64,000 bases of DNA from DTWD01 sp963662965 (GTDB lineage: Bacteria > Acidobacteriota > Vicinamibacteria > Vicinamibacterales > UBA8438): positions 1,240,001-1,304,000 of the forward strand of contig OY759970.1 of the NCBI GenBank assembly GCA_963662965.1. Reading direction: 5' to 3'. Under the pieces are notes generated by a model that saw nothing but the letters and a program-made list of their open reading frames with translations, was not told the origin of the DNA and searched no databases. Each line of letters opens with the position of its first letter. Within the stretch, counting starts at the first letter, position 1. The translations under genes were made by a program, and so were the position numbers. Positions 16,307 through 24,250 of this stretch are shown here, in pieces.

Positions 16307-16344
16307 TCGCGTTTGGGTTCTTGTTACGTCAAGAGAACTGTCGA

Positions 16345-16815
16345 CTAGCCCACGGGAGCCGCGCCGGCCGCGCGACGCATCCCTTCGGTCACGATCCCGA
16401 CCTTTTCGACGCCGGCGCCCCTCGCGGCGTCAATCACCGCGATGATCTCACCGTAAGTCAACGATCCCGCTCCCGCGATAAACATCGTCTTTTCGCGCCG
16501 CGTCTCGAAGATGTCGCGGAGGTCGCTCTCGAGCGTCCGTATATCCATCGGTTGCTGGTTGACCGAGATCCGTCGATCCGCCGTGTATTCCAAGACGATC
16601 TGGCTACTGTCGGTCGCGGCCTGCGCCGAGCCCTGCGTCTCGAGCGGCAAGTTGATGTCGAGCCCGCGCTGTCCCAGCGGCAACGCCGCCAGGAAGATGA
16701 CAATCAGGACCAGCAAGACGTCGATAAACGGCGTGATGTTGATGTCTGAATGGGAGTGGATCGCTTTGGCCTCAACGATGTCTTCGGCGCCGAAATGTTT
16801 CTTGTGAGAAGCCAT
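16345..16815 (-). CDS. exbD: ExbD/TolR-family biopolymer transport protein (second copy)
   Basis: Inner-membrane proton-motive-force coupling subunit (156 aa). It has one N-terminal membrane helix starting at the family block SDINITPFIDVLLVLIVIFL, where the helix aspartate carries protons, and a periplasmic domain ending near EKVGIVTEGMRRA. ATG 16815 is preferred to an in-frame start 14 codons upstream, which would lie inside the preceding exbD. Only four bases separate it from that gene. This copy is last in the tonB-exbB-exbD-exbD operon and is followed by the terminator. Two different ExbD proteins suggest a mixed ExbD assembly or dedicated pairs. Confidence 0.92.
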   Translation of the reverse strand: MASHKKHFGAEDIVEAKAIHSHSDINITPFIDVLLVLIVIFLAALPLGQRGLDINLPLETQGSAQAATDSSQIVLEYTADRRISVNQQPMDIRTLESDLRDIFETRREKTMFIAGAGSLTYGEIIAVIDAARGAGVEKVGIVTEGMRRAAGAAPVG

Positions 16816-16819
16816 GACT

Positions 16820-17266
16820 CTATTCGCCTCCGCCGCCGAAGCCGCCACCGATGTCACGCTCAGTGATCAGTGCAACGTTCTCGATGCCCACTCGCTGCAG
16901 CTGGTCCATCAAGTTCATCACTGCGCCATACTGCGCGTTCACATCGCCCTTGATCATCAGGATCCGCTCGAACTTCCGGTCGAGCGACCGGTTGATGGTG
17001 TTGAGCAGTTCCTGTTCCGTCGTCTGGACGTTATCGACGAAGTAGCGCCCGTCAGTCGTGACGGCAATGATCGTATTGTCGTCGTTGTCAGGCTTGTCGG
17101 ATGTGTTCGCCGCATCAGGCAACGTCAGCGTCACACCAGCCTGCAAGAGCGGCGCGATCAGCATGACGATGATCAACAGCACCAGCATGACGTCGGCCAG
17201 CGGCGTGATGTTGATCTCGGAGTTCAGAGCCAGACCGCCAGATTTGTCGCCAGCTTGCATTCCCAT
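16820..17266 (-). CDS. exbD: ExbD/TolR-family biopolymer transport protein (first copy)
   Basis: 148 aa with the same plan as its neighbour: cytoplasmic tail, one helix opening NSEINITPLADVMLVLLIIV with the conserved aspartate, then a periplasmic domain. It differs by a glycine-rich C-terminus (GGGFGGGGE). AGGAG lies 9 bases upstream of ATG 17266, which decides the start over an ATG eight codons earlier. It is third in the operon after tonB and exbB. Confidence 0.92.
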   Translation of the reverse strand: MGMQAGDKSGGLALNSEINITPLADVMLVLLIIVMLIAPLLQAGVTLTLPDAANTSDKPDNDDNTIIAVTTDGRYFVDNVQTTEQELLNTINRSLDRKFERILMIKGDVNAQYGAVMNLMDQLQRVGIENVALITERDIGGGFGGGGE

Positions 17267-17335
17267 AGGAGCACTCTCCTCGGAGCACACGCCGGACGGC
17301 CGACGACCGACCGGCGTGTCACTCGGACGGCCTGA

Positions 17336-18004
17336 CTACGACTTCTTGATGAAGTAGTCCACCAACTCCGACGACGAGTTGTCCATCTCGACGGCGAAGT
17401 ACTCAAGGCGACCGGTCAGGTAGTTGAAGAACCACACCGCCGGGATCGCCACGAACAACCCGATCGCGGTGCCCACGAGCGCTTCCGAGATACCGCCCGA
17501 CACGGCGCCCAGACCACCAGACCCAGTGGCGGCGATGCCCTGGAACGCGTTGATGACGCCGAGGGTTGTCGCCAGGAGGCCGACGAACACGGCCGTCGAG
17601 CCGATCGTGGCGAGGGCGCCCATCCCCTTCTTGAGGTCGGACGACGTCAGGGCCGCCGTGCGTTGAATCGCGCGACGCACACTGTCGACCACGTCGTCCT
17701 TGGCGAGGTCGATACCGCTTTCCTGCTGGAACTGGTACTCCTGCAGAGCCGAGAGGACGACTTTGCCAAGGTGGCTGTATTTGAAGTTCTTCGACTGCGC
17801 GATGGCGATCGCGTCTTTGAGCTTGCCGTCCTTCAGATGCTTCGCCACCTGCGGCGCGAACAGCTTCGACTGCTTGGTCGCCTGCGTGAACGTGAACAAC
17901 CGCTCGAAGAACACACCGACCGACCACATCGACATCAACGCCAAAACGCCCATCAGAAGCTTGACGAAGAGGCCCATCTGTTCCCACAACTCAAGAAAAT
18001 CCAT
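17336..18004 (-). CDS. exbB: MotA/TolQ/ExbB proton channel family protein
   Basis: Inner-membrane stator of the Ton system (222 aa). The N-terminal helix is MGLFVKLLMGVLALMSMW. A cytoplasmic loop with charged helices follows, then two helices in the MotA/TolQ/ExbB domain (GMGALATIGSTAVFVGLLAT; GISEALVGTAIGLFVAIPAV). The pattern 'LATIGxxAxxxGLLxTxxGxI' is the family signature. It lies between tonB and the two exbD genes with short gaps, so all four form one operon. ExbB rather than TolQ is inferred from the tonB neighbour. Confidence 0.93.
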   Translation of the reverse strand: MDFLELWEQMGLFVKLLMGVLALMSMWSVGVFFERLFTFTQATKQSKLFAPQVAKHLKDGKLKDAIAIAQSKNFKYSHLGKVVLSALQEYQFQQESGIDLAKDDVVDSVRRAIQRTAALTSSDLKKGMGALATIGSTAVFVGLLATTLGVINAFQGIAATGSGGLGAVSGGISEALVGTAIGLFVAIPAVWFFNYLTGRLEYFAVEMDNSSSELVDYFIKKS

Positions 18005-18037
18005 TGCTCCTCCTAAACAAAAAGACCCTCATCTGCC

Positions 18038-18802
18038 CTACTGCAACGTGAAGTTCACTGTCACGGTCATGATGACCGGCACCGGCACGCCGTTGAGCAG
18101 CGTCGGCGTGTACTGCCACTGCGACACGGCGTTAATCGCGGCATCGTCGAGCAGTGGCACCGAGCGAAGCACTGTGACCTCGGTCACCGCACCGGTCGGC
18201 CCGATCACCGCTTCGAGAATGACGACGCCCTGCACGCGGGCGGCCTGCGCCACCGGCGGATACGTCGGCGGCACGTCGCGCACCTTCGTCGGCGGGCTGA
18301 TGTTGCCGCCCACGCGAATTGGCTCGGGCGGCGGCGGCGGCGGCGGCGGGGCCGTCGGCAGACCACCGACGATGCCGGCCACCACGCCACCGGCTAGTCC
18401 ACCCTCGACGCCGCGCGCTTCCGACAGGTCGAACCCGGTTTCCTCGACGATCGCCTCGGGCGCTGCGATCGGGGCGGCGTTCGGATTGACGTCGATGATC
18501 GGCGGCGGCGCCGCTTCGGCCGCGGCGGGCGGCGGTGGCGGTGGCGGTGGCGGCGGTGGCGGTGGCGCCGCGACGAACGCCATCATCGAGGACGGCGTCG
18601 GAAGCGCGTCGAAGGCCATCAGCGGCACGATCACGAGGGCCCCGATGACCACCACGTGCGCGACAACCGACAGCGGAATGGTGTACCACCTCCGGGTGCC
18701 GACCTGGAATGACGGATTGGCGATCTGACCAAATATCGCTATTTCCGTCTTCTTCGGCGGCGCTGCTTGCGGTGGTTTTGCAGTTTGTTTCGTGTCAGCC
18801 AC
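18038..18802 (-). CDS. tonB: TonB-family energy transducer
   Basis: 254 aa protein that spans the periplasm to energise outer-membrane TonB-dependent receptors. It has a cytoplasmic N-terminus, one membrane anchor (SVVAHVVVIGALVIVPLMAF), a periplasmic proline-rich region (a run of about 12 prolines after AAPP, then more PPPPPPPPP), and a C-terminal TonB domain (ARVQGVVILEAVIGPTG; SQWQYTPTLLNGVPVPV). The start is GTG 18802 with a consensus AGGAGG 6-7 bases upstream. It leads the operon from a near-perfect promoter. No receptor is encoded in the window, so the substrate is unknown. Confidence 0.94.
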   Translation of the reverse strand: MADTKQTAKPPQAAPPKKTEIAIFGQIANPSFQVGTRRWYTIPLSVVAHVVVIGALVIVPLMAFDALPTPSSMMAFVAAPPPPPPPPPPPPPAAAEAAPPPIIDVNPNAAPIAAPEAIVEETGFDLSEARGVEGGLAGGVVAGIVGGLPTAPPPPPPPPEPIRVGGNISPPTKVRDVPPTYPPVAQAARVQGVVILEAVIGPTGAVTEVTVLRSVPLLDDAAINAVSQWQYTPTLLNGVPVPVIMTVTVNFTLQ

Positions 18803-18852
18803 AGGGGTCCTCCTAGCCTGCGTGTCGTGCGCACGCCGCTTCAGGAGCGACG

Positions 18853-18882
18853 ATTATAAGCAAGCCAAATTCTCGGTGTCAA
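18853..18882 (-). promoter_or_regulatory. consensus sigma70-type promoter of the tonB operon
   Basis: TTGACA (18877-18882) and TATAAT (18853-18858) both match the consensus exactly on the minus strand, 18 bp apart. The leader is about 45 bases and contains the AGGAGG site. No iron-box-like palindrome overlaps it, so Fur control is not suggested by the sequence. Confidence 0.85.
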
Positions 18883-19066
18883 CGAGCGAAAACGGCCCTC
18901 GCCTTTCTGAATCGTTGGACACCGCAGGCGCGAAAAAGGTCCTTCCCCTCAACGTGTTGCGTGGTCTATCGAGCCGGGCACCGTACGCCGCTGGGACAGC
19001 CTCACAGTGTGGTGCCTGACGCGAAACGTCGAATCTTAACCGGCCCGTCCGGCGGCGTCAATCATC

Positions 19067-19112
19067 TTCTTGAGATGGGCCCGATCTCGTTCTTGAGATG
19101 GGCCCGATCTCG
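19067..19112. repeat. perfect 23 bp tandem duplication
   Basis: TTCTTGAGATGGGCCCGATC plus TCG occurs twice back to back (19067-19089 and 19090-19112), 22 bp downstream of the hppA stop. The copies are identical, so the duplication looks recent. The surrounding 250 bp between hppA and the tonB promoter show no gene. Confidence 0.9.
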
Positions 19113-19133
19113 TCACCCGGCTTCTCGTGTCCC

Positions 19134-21242
19134 TCATGCCATCCAGGAGACGATGAGCGGCGCGAAAATGACGGCGACGATCGTCATTAGCTTGATGAGG
19201 ATATTGAGACTGGGACCGGAGGTGTCCTTGAACGGGTCTCCGACGGTATCACCGATGACCGCCGCCTTGTGCGGCTCGGACCCCTTGCCGCCGTGATGCC
19301 CTTCCTCAATGTACTTCTTCGCGTTGTCCCACGCCCCACCGGCGTTCGCCATCATCAGCGCCATCAGCACCCCGGTGACAAGCGCCCCTGCCAGCAGTCC
19401 GCCAAGTCCCGAAATCCCCAGGATGAACCCGGCCGCCACTGGCGCGAGCACGGCGATCAAACCGGGGATGATCATCTCGCGAATCGCCGATTTCGTGGAG
19501 ATCTCGACGCACCGAGCCGAATCGGGCTCCGCCTTCCCCTCCAGCAAGCCGTCGATCTCTCTGAATTGCCGGCGGACCTCCTCGATCATATCGTTGGCCG
19601 ACCGTCCGACGGCGTTCATCGTCAGCGCTGAAAACAGGAACGGGAGCATGCCACCCAGCAGCATGCCGAGGAGCACGTTCGGGTTGTCGAGCTGCAGGTT
19701 CAAATACTGGGGATCGAACGCGGCCGCGCCACCGGCGGCGGCGACCGCCGCGTCGGCCTCGGCCCGGAACGTGCTGAACAGTGCGAGCGCCGTCAGCGCG
19801 GCCGAGCCGATCGCGAACCCTTTGCCCATCGCCGCGGTCGTGTTCCCAACCGCGTCGAGGGCATCGGTCCGTTCGCGAACGAAGGCCTCGCATCCGCTCA
19901 TTTCGGCAATCCCGCCAGCGTTGTCTGCCACCGGCCCGTAGGCGTCGACGCCAAGGCTTATCCCAAGGGTCGACAGCATGCCGACCGCCGCAATCGCGAT
20001 GCCGTAGAGGCCTGCGAGCGCGAAGCTGACATAGATGGCAATACAGATGATGACGATCGGAATGGCGCACGACATCATCCCGACGCCGAGACCCGAAATG
20101 ATGTTGGTGGCCGGACCGGTCTCCGACTGCTGAGCAATCCTGCGGACTGGGGCCTTGTCCTTCCCGGTGTAGTACTCGGTGACTTGTCCGATGGCGACAC
20201 CGGCGACGACGCCGGCCACGACACAGCCGAGGACCCCCACGGGGATGCCGAGGACCGCAATCAGCCCGCCGGCCGCGATGAACACGAGCACGGACGCTAC
20301 GAGCAGGCCTCGGTGCAACGCGCTTCCGATCTTGCTTTCGTCGTTCGTGTTGACGGCGAACGTCCCGAGGATCGATGCGACGATCCCGGCGCCGGAGAGC
20401 AGAATGGGAAAGACGACGAGGCTTTGCTGGAGGGCGCCGAACGACGCCTCGTCGATGCCCCAGAGCGCCGCCGCAGCGGGCGCCCCGAGTGCCCACGCCA
20501 GCGCAATCGACGAGATGATGCTGCCGACGTACGACTCGAACAGGTCGGCGCCCATGCCGGCGACGTCGCCGACGTTGTCACCGACGTTGTCCGCGATAGT
20601 CGCCGGATTGCGCGGGTCGTCCTCCGGAATACCGGCCTCCACCTTGCCCGACAGGTCCGCGGCTACATCAGCGGCCTTGGTATAGATTCCACCGCCGACG
20701 CGCGCGAAGAGCGCGATGGACGAAGCGCCGAGCGAAAAGCCGAACAGTGAGTTGACCGCGCTCGCGCCGTCACCATCGAGGCCCCCGTAGAGGAAGTACA
20801 GGACCGAGATCCCGAGCGTGCCGAGCGCCACCACGGTCAGCCCCATCACCGCGCCACTCGAGAACGCGACGCGGAGCGCGCTCGACAGGCTCTCGGTCGC
20901 GGCGTGGGTGGTGCGAACCGCCGCGCCGGTCGCCGTCCGCATGCCGATCCATCCGGCGCTGGCCGACAACAGCGCGCCGATCAGAAACGCGATGCCGGTC
21001 AGCAGCGCGTTCCCCGGCAGGAACAGCACGAGGACGATGAACATGACGGTGACGAAGCCGGCCAACACGGAATATTCCGTCTTCAGGAACGCCATCGCGC
21101 CGCTCCGAATGAGCGCCGCGATTCGCTGCATCTGCTCGGTGCCAGGCGAATGGCGGTTGATCTTGTTGATGAGAAAGAGTGCAAACAGCGCGGACGCGAT
21201 GGGCGCTCCCCATCCGAGCACGAAGAAAAGTTGTTGTTCCAT
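19134..21242 (-). CDS. hppA: K+-dependent membrane-bound pyrophosphatase
   Basis: Integral membrane enzyme (702 aa, about 16 helices) that hydrolyses pyrophosphate and pumps H+ or Na+. The diphosphate-binding loop DNVGDNVGDVAGMGADLF and the preceding KAADVAADLSGKVEAGIPED are intact, as is the later acidic block (GGAWDNAKKYIEEGHHGGKG). At the position that separates subfamilies this protein has alanine in GNTTAAMGKGFAIGSAALTA, the K+-dependent form; K+-independent enzymes have lysine. Whether it pumps H+ or Na+ cannot be settled by eye. The ATG is preceded by an AGGGGTG ribosome site. It stands alone, with repeat DNA upstream. Confidence 0.95.
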   Translation of the reverse strand: MEQQLFFVLGWGAPIASALFALFLINKINRHSPGTEQMQRIAALIRSGAMAFLKTEYSVLAGFVTVMFIVLVLFLPGNALLTGIAFLIGALLSASAGWIGMRTATGAAVRTTHAATESLSSALRVAFSSGAVMGLTVVALGTLGISVLYFLYGGLDGDGASAVNSLFGFSLGASSIALFARVGGGIYTKAADVAADLSGKVEAGIPEDDPRNPATIADNVGDNVGDVAGMGADLFESYVGSIISSIALAWALGAPAAAALWGIDEASFGALQQSLVVFPILLSGAGIVASILGTFAVNTNDESKIGSALHRGLLVASVLVFIAAGGLIAVLGIPVGVLGCVVAGVVAGVAIGQVTEYYTGKDKAPVRRIAQQSETGPATNIISGLGVGMMSCAIPIVIICIAIYVSFALAGLYGIAIAAVGMLSTLGISLGVDAYGPVADNAGGIAEMSGCEAFVRERTDALDAVGNTTAAMGKGFAIGSAALTALALFSTFRAEADAAVAAAGGAAAFDPQYLNLQLDNPNVLLGMLLGGMLPFLFSALTMNAVGRSANDMIEEVRRQFREIDGLLEGKAEPDSARCVEISTKSAIREMIIPGLIAVLAPVAAGFILGISGLGGLLAGALVTGVLMALMMANAGGAWDNAKKYIEEGHHGGKGSEPHKAAVIGDTVGDPFKDTSGPSLNILIKLMTIVAVIFAPLIVSWMA

Positions 21243-21255
21243 TCACCCCTCTAAA

Positions 21256-21595
21256 TTCAGACGGGGCCTGCGGCCCCGAGCCCCGCCGCCGTCGCTAGCC
21301 GAGGCCCAGTGCCCAGCGCCGCTCCGGACGAGGCGCGCACGTGCGTGCCTTGGCCTTCACAACGGCCCGGAACGAGTCCGACTTCTCGTTACAAGCCCTA
21401 CACCAACCTGACCGAGCATTCGTCAGGTACAAAAACCCCGCAAGTTAACAAGCCCGCTATCTCGGTGTCAAGGTCAGGCCGTAATGCCGGCGACGGCCAA
21501 GGCGCGCACGGCGCGCCTCTCGGGAATGGAGCGGAACGTTCGGGGGCCCCGCGAGTAACCACGGCGGGACTCTGGGCGCAGCCCCGCCAAGCTGA
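21256..21595. repeat. cluster of decayed family B/D repeat modules
   Basis: From the left: a variant end module (ATTCAGACGGGGCCTGCGGC), a D module (GCTAGCCGAGGCCCAGTGCC and CGCCGCTCCGG; compare 37645-37705), unmatched sequence, then a degenerate B copy at about 21490-21595 (GGCGCGCACGGCGCGCC; GGGGGCCCCGCGAGTAACC). No gene is seen in this 355 bp gap. Confidence 0.6.
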
Positions 21596-21597
21596 CG

Positions 21598-22212
21598 TCA
21601 CGACGCGGTCCGACGCAGCTTGTCGTGCTCGACTCGAAGCCGTTCGGTCATCGCCATCCCGCCCGTGAGGAAGACCCGCACCCCCTCCTGGACCGTCAGG
21701 TCGGGGAACAACAGCTTGGAGCTCGGGTAGATGTGGATGTCGCCGAAATAGATGTGGTTGGTAGGCACGTACACCGCGACGTGAGCCTCAGCGTCGGCAC
21801 CATCGCTCAGCGTGAACTCCTTCGTCAAGAAACCGAGCGCGAGACCGCGGTGCGGGTCCTCCACGAGGACCACGCACTTGAAGCCCAGTTGATTGTCGGG
21901 TGAAAACGCGGCGACCAGTTGCTTGACCGGACCATAGACCGCCCGGAACACCGGTAGCTTCAGCAGGTAATCCTCGCCGCGGCTGAGGACCCGGCCGCCG
22001 ATGACACTGGTGGCCAGTGCCCCGACGGCGACGACCAGCAGGAGCATGGTCACGAGGCCCAACCCGGGAATCTCATGCGCCAGCCACCGTGCATAGACCG
22101 GCCCCATCACACCGTCGATCAGCTGAAACAGCCAGATGAACGCGGTTACGCTGATGACCAGCGGCACGATGACCACGGTTCCGGCGATCAGACTACGACG
22201 CAGCCACTGCAT
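21598..22212 (-). CDS. DUF502 family membrane protein
   Basis: 204 aa inner-membrane protein of the DUF502 family. Two N-terminal hydrophobic helices (LIAGTVVIVPLVISVTAFIW; LGLVTMLLLVVAVGALATSV) flank the short conserved region. A soluble C-terminal part follows with the family block LPVFRAVYGPVKQL and, later, VAVYVPTNHIYFGDIHIYP. ATG 22212 is chosen because it starts the family sequence (MQWLRRSLIAG); upstream in-frame residues look unrelated. The function of the family is not established. It sits 22 bp downstream of uppP on the same strand, so co-transcription is likely. Confidence 0.85.
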   Translation of the reverse strand: MQWLRRSLIAGTVVIVPLVISVTAFIWLFQLIDGVMGPVYARWLAHEIPGLGLVTMLLLVVAVGALATSVIGGRVLSRGEDYLLKLPVFRAVYGPVKQLVAAFSPDNQLGFKCVVLVEDPHRGLALGFLTKEFTLSDGADAEAHVAVYVPTNHIYFGDIHIYPSSKLLFPDLTVQEGVRVFLTGGMAMTERLRVEHDKLRRTAS

Positions 22213-22234
22213 AGTGCTCGGACCCCGACTTGGT

Positions 22235-23050
22235 TCACCCGCCCGCCCACAGCACGACGGCTGCCGCGATCGCGAGGCGATACACGGCAAAGACGTCCAA
22301 AGAGTATCGCGATACGTACCGAATGAAGTACTTCACCGCTGCGTAGCCGACGACGGCCGACGACGCGATCCCGACCGCGAACAGCGCGAGGGCGTCGGTC
22401 GACACGCCCGCGATGGAGAGGTCGAGCGTCGTTTTCGCCGTCGACGCCACGATGGCCGGAATGCCGAGCAAGAACGCGAAGCGCGCAGCTCGGTCGCGAC
22501 GAAGGCCGAAGAACATCGCGACGGTGAGGACCGCTCCCGACCGCGACACCCCAGGGACCAACGCGAGCGCTTGGGCGACACCGAGCCCGAGCGCCTCCCA
22601 TGGACCCAACGTGGTCTCGCTCCGGGTGCGGCGCCCGACGCGTTCAGCCGCCAGCATCGCGACCGCGCCGATGGCCAGGGCGGCACCGGCCACTGACGCG
22701 GTGCGCAGCGAGCCGGATATGGCATCGGCCGCGGCCACGCCGACGATCACGACAGGGATTGTCCCGATCGCGATCGCCCGCAGCAGCGCCGCCGGGACGC
22801 TTGCGCCGTCGAACCACGACCGGGGCTCCGCCGCCACGCGAACGAGGTCGACGACGTCACGCCGGAAATAGATCAGCACCGCCCCCAGCGTGCCGACGTG
22901 ACAGGCGACGTCGAATGCGAGCGCGAGCCTGTCTTCGGGCTCCCAGCCAAAGACCGCACGCACCAGAAGCAGATGGGCCGAGCTGGAAATCGGCAGGAAC
23001 TCGGTGAGACCCTGGACCATGCCGAGCAGCGCGGCCTGAAGCGCGGTCAC
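22235..23050 (-). CDS. uppP: undecaprenyl-diphosphate phosphatase
   Basis: Polytopic inner-membrane enzyme (BacA family, 271 aa) that dephosphorylates undecaprenyl pyrophosphate to recycle the lipid carrier for peptidoglycan and other polysaccharides. Both signature blocks are present: GLTEFLPISSSAHLLLV (residues about 13-30) and PGVSRSGAVLTVAMFFGL, with the catalytic glutamate, serine and arginine. The start is GTG 23050, giving VTALQAALLGMVQGLTEF, the normal N-terminus. Together with ddl, about 5 kb away, it serves cell-wall synthesis. A family A element lies just upstream of the start. Confidence 0.93.
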   Translation of the reverse strand: MTALQAALLGMVQGLTEFLPISSSAHLLLVRAVFGWEPEDRLALAFDVACHVGTLGAVLIYFRRDVVDLVRVAAEPRSWFDGASVPAALLRAIAIGTIPVVIVGVAAADAISGSLRTASVAGAALAIGAVAMLAAERVGRRTRSETTLGPWEALGLGVAQALALVPGVSRSGAVLTVAMFFGLRRDRAARFAFLLGIPAIVASTAKTTLDLSIAGVSTDALALFAVGIASSAVVGYAAVKYFIRYVSRYSLDVFAVYRLAIAAAVVLWAGG

Positions 23051-23078
23051 AGATTCGGTCTGAGGCGGCGGCGGTTGG

Positions 23079-23245
23079 AGTCCGTGCTGAAAGTTACGCG
23101 TCGCACCGAGACCCGCCGGGTCGAGGTTGCGCTCGCCCAGTGCAAGGCGCGACGACGGAGCAAATCTGGGATTTGCGACCGAGGAGCAACGCGGCGAGGC
23201 GGGATGCATCGCCGGTCGAATGCAGCATGACTTTCAGCACGGGCT
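23079..23245. repeat. family A nested-hairpin element, copy A2
   Basis: Arms CCGTGCTGAAAGT (23082-23094) and ACTTTCAGCACGG (23230-23242) are a perfect 13 bp inverted repeat; the outer three bases nearly match. The interior has AAGGCGCGACGACGGAGCA, a perfect inner hairpin (GCAAATC/GATTTGC), GAGGAGCAACGCGGCGAGGC and GGGATGCATCGCC. It ends 5 bp before the secF stop codon. Confidence 0.8.
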
Positions 23246-23250
23246 CCTTG

Positions 23251-24246
23251 CTACGATGCCCGCGCTTTTCGTGGGCGCCGCTTCGCGCGCTCGGGTGTCG
23301 GCTGCCGCTTGGTGGTCGACGCCAGTGCCGTCATCTGATGGACCCGAGCGGCCTTGCGCTCGGTGATCAGGATCGCGATGACGGCCGCGATGAAGATCGT
23401 CGAGTAGGTGCCGCTGATGACGCCGACGAGCATCGTGAACGCAAATCCCTCGAGCACCTCGCCGCCGAAGACATACAGCGCCAAGACGGCGACGCCGGTG
23501 GTGCCCGATGTGATGATCGTGCGCGCAAGCGTCTGGTTGATGCTGGTGTTGACGAGCGTGGCGAACGTATCGCGCCGCATCGAACGAAGGTTCTCTCGGA
23601 CGCGGTCGAAGACCACGATGGAGTCATTCACCGAGTAGCCAGTGATCGTCAGCATCGCCGCCACCACGTTCAACGAAAGCTCGTAGCCGAAGAACGTCAG
23701 CATCGCCAAGGTGATCGCGATGTCGTGCAGCACCGCCACCACGGCGCCGACCGCGAAGCTGAAGCGGAACCGTAGGCCGATGTAGACGAGAATGCCCGCC
23801 ATGGCGAAGACGAACGCGTTGATCCCGCGTTGCTGAAGCTCCTGTCCGATGACCGGTCCGACGAGTTCCTGGTTGAGCACTTCGAAATCGCCAAGACTGC
23901 TGTTCGTGAGCGCCGCCGCCACCTCGATGGCGCCAGCTTCGAGGCTCGTCCCATCCTCCGGGCCAGAGATGGGCAGCCGCACCAGCAACTGGTTGTCGCC
24001 GGCGTCGCCGTACTGCTGGACGGTCTTCTCCTCGATACTGGCGAGCGCGTCACGGACGGCGCCCTCACCAGTCGGCTGCTCGAACTGGAGAATGATGAGC
24101 GACCCACCGGAGAAGTCGATACCGAGCGGCGCCGCGCCGCGCGCCAGCACCATCGCCAAACCGCCCGCGATGACGAGGGCCGACAGCCCGAGCGCCGGCC
24201 AGCGCCAGCCGATGAAATCGATGTTCGGTGTCTTGAGGAGCGCCAT
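23251..24246 (-). CDS. secF: protein translocase subunit SecF
   Basis: Inner-membrane RND-type subunit of the Sec translocon accessory complex (331 aa, six helices). It has the first-helix region with GIDFSGGSLIILQFEQP, the periplasmic P1 domain, and the membrane block GYSVNDSIVVFDRVRENLR, a SecF hallmark with the conserved Asp and Arg. It follows secD by four bases, and yajC lies upstream of secD, giving the operon yajC-secD-secF. SecDF uses the proton gradient to pull proteins into the periplasm. Confidence 0.96.
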   Translation of the reverse strand: MALLKTPNIDFIGWRWPALGLSALVIAGGLAMVLARGAAPLGIDFSGGSLIILQFEQPTGEGAVRDALASIEEKTVQQYGDAGDNQLLVRLPISGPEDGTSLEAGAIEVAAALTNSSLGDFEVLNQELVGPVIGQELQQRGINAFVFAMAGILVYIGLRFRFSFAVGAVVAVLHDIAITLAMLTFFGYELSLNVVAAMLTITGYSVNDSIVVFDRVRENLRSMRRDTFATLVNTSINQTLARTIITSGTTGVAVLALYVFGGEVLEGFAFTMLVGVISGTYSTIFIAAVIAILITERKAARVHQMTALASTTKRQPTPERAKRRPRKARAS

Positions 24247-24250
24247 CTGC

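Noticed and set aside
19036..19075. Possible C-terminal gene remnant (HLKKMIDAAGRAG then stop) on the minus strand
   Set aside because: Only 13 residues before the duplicated segment disrupts the frame; no start or upstream domain can be found.
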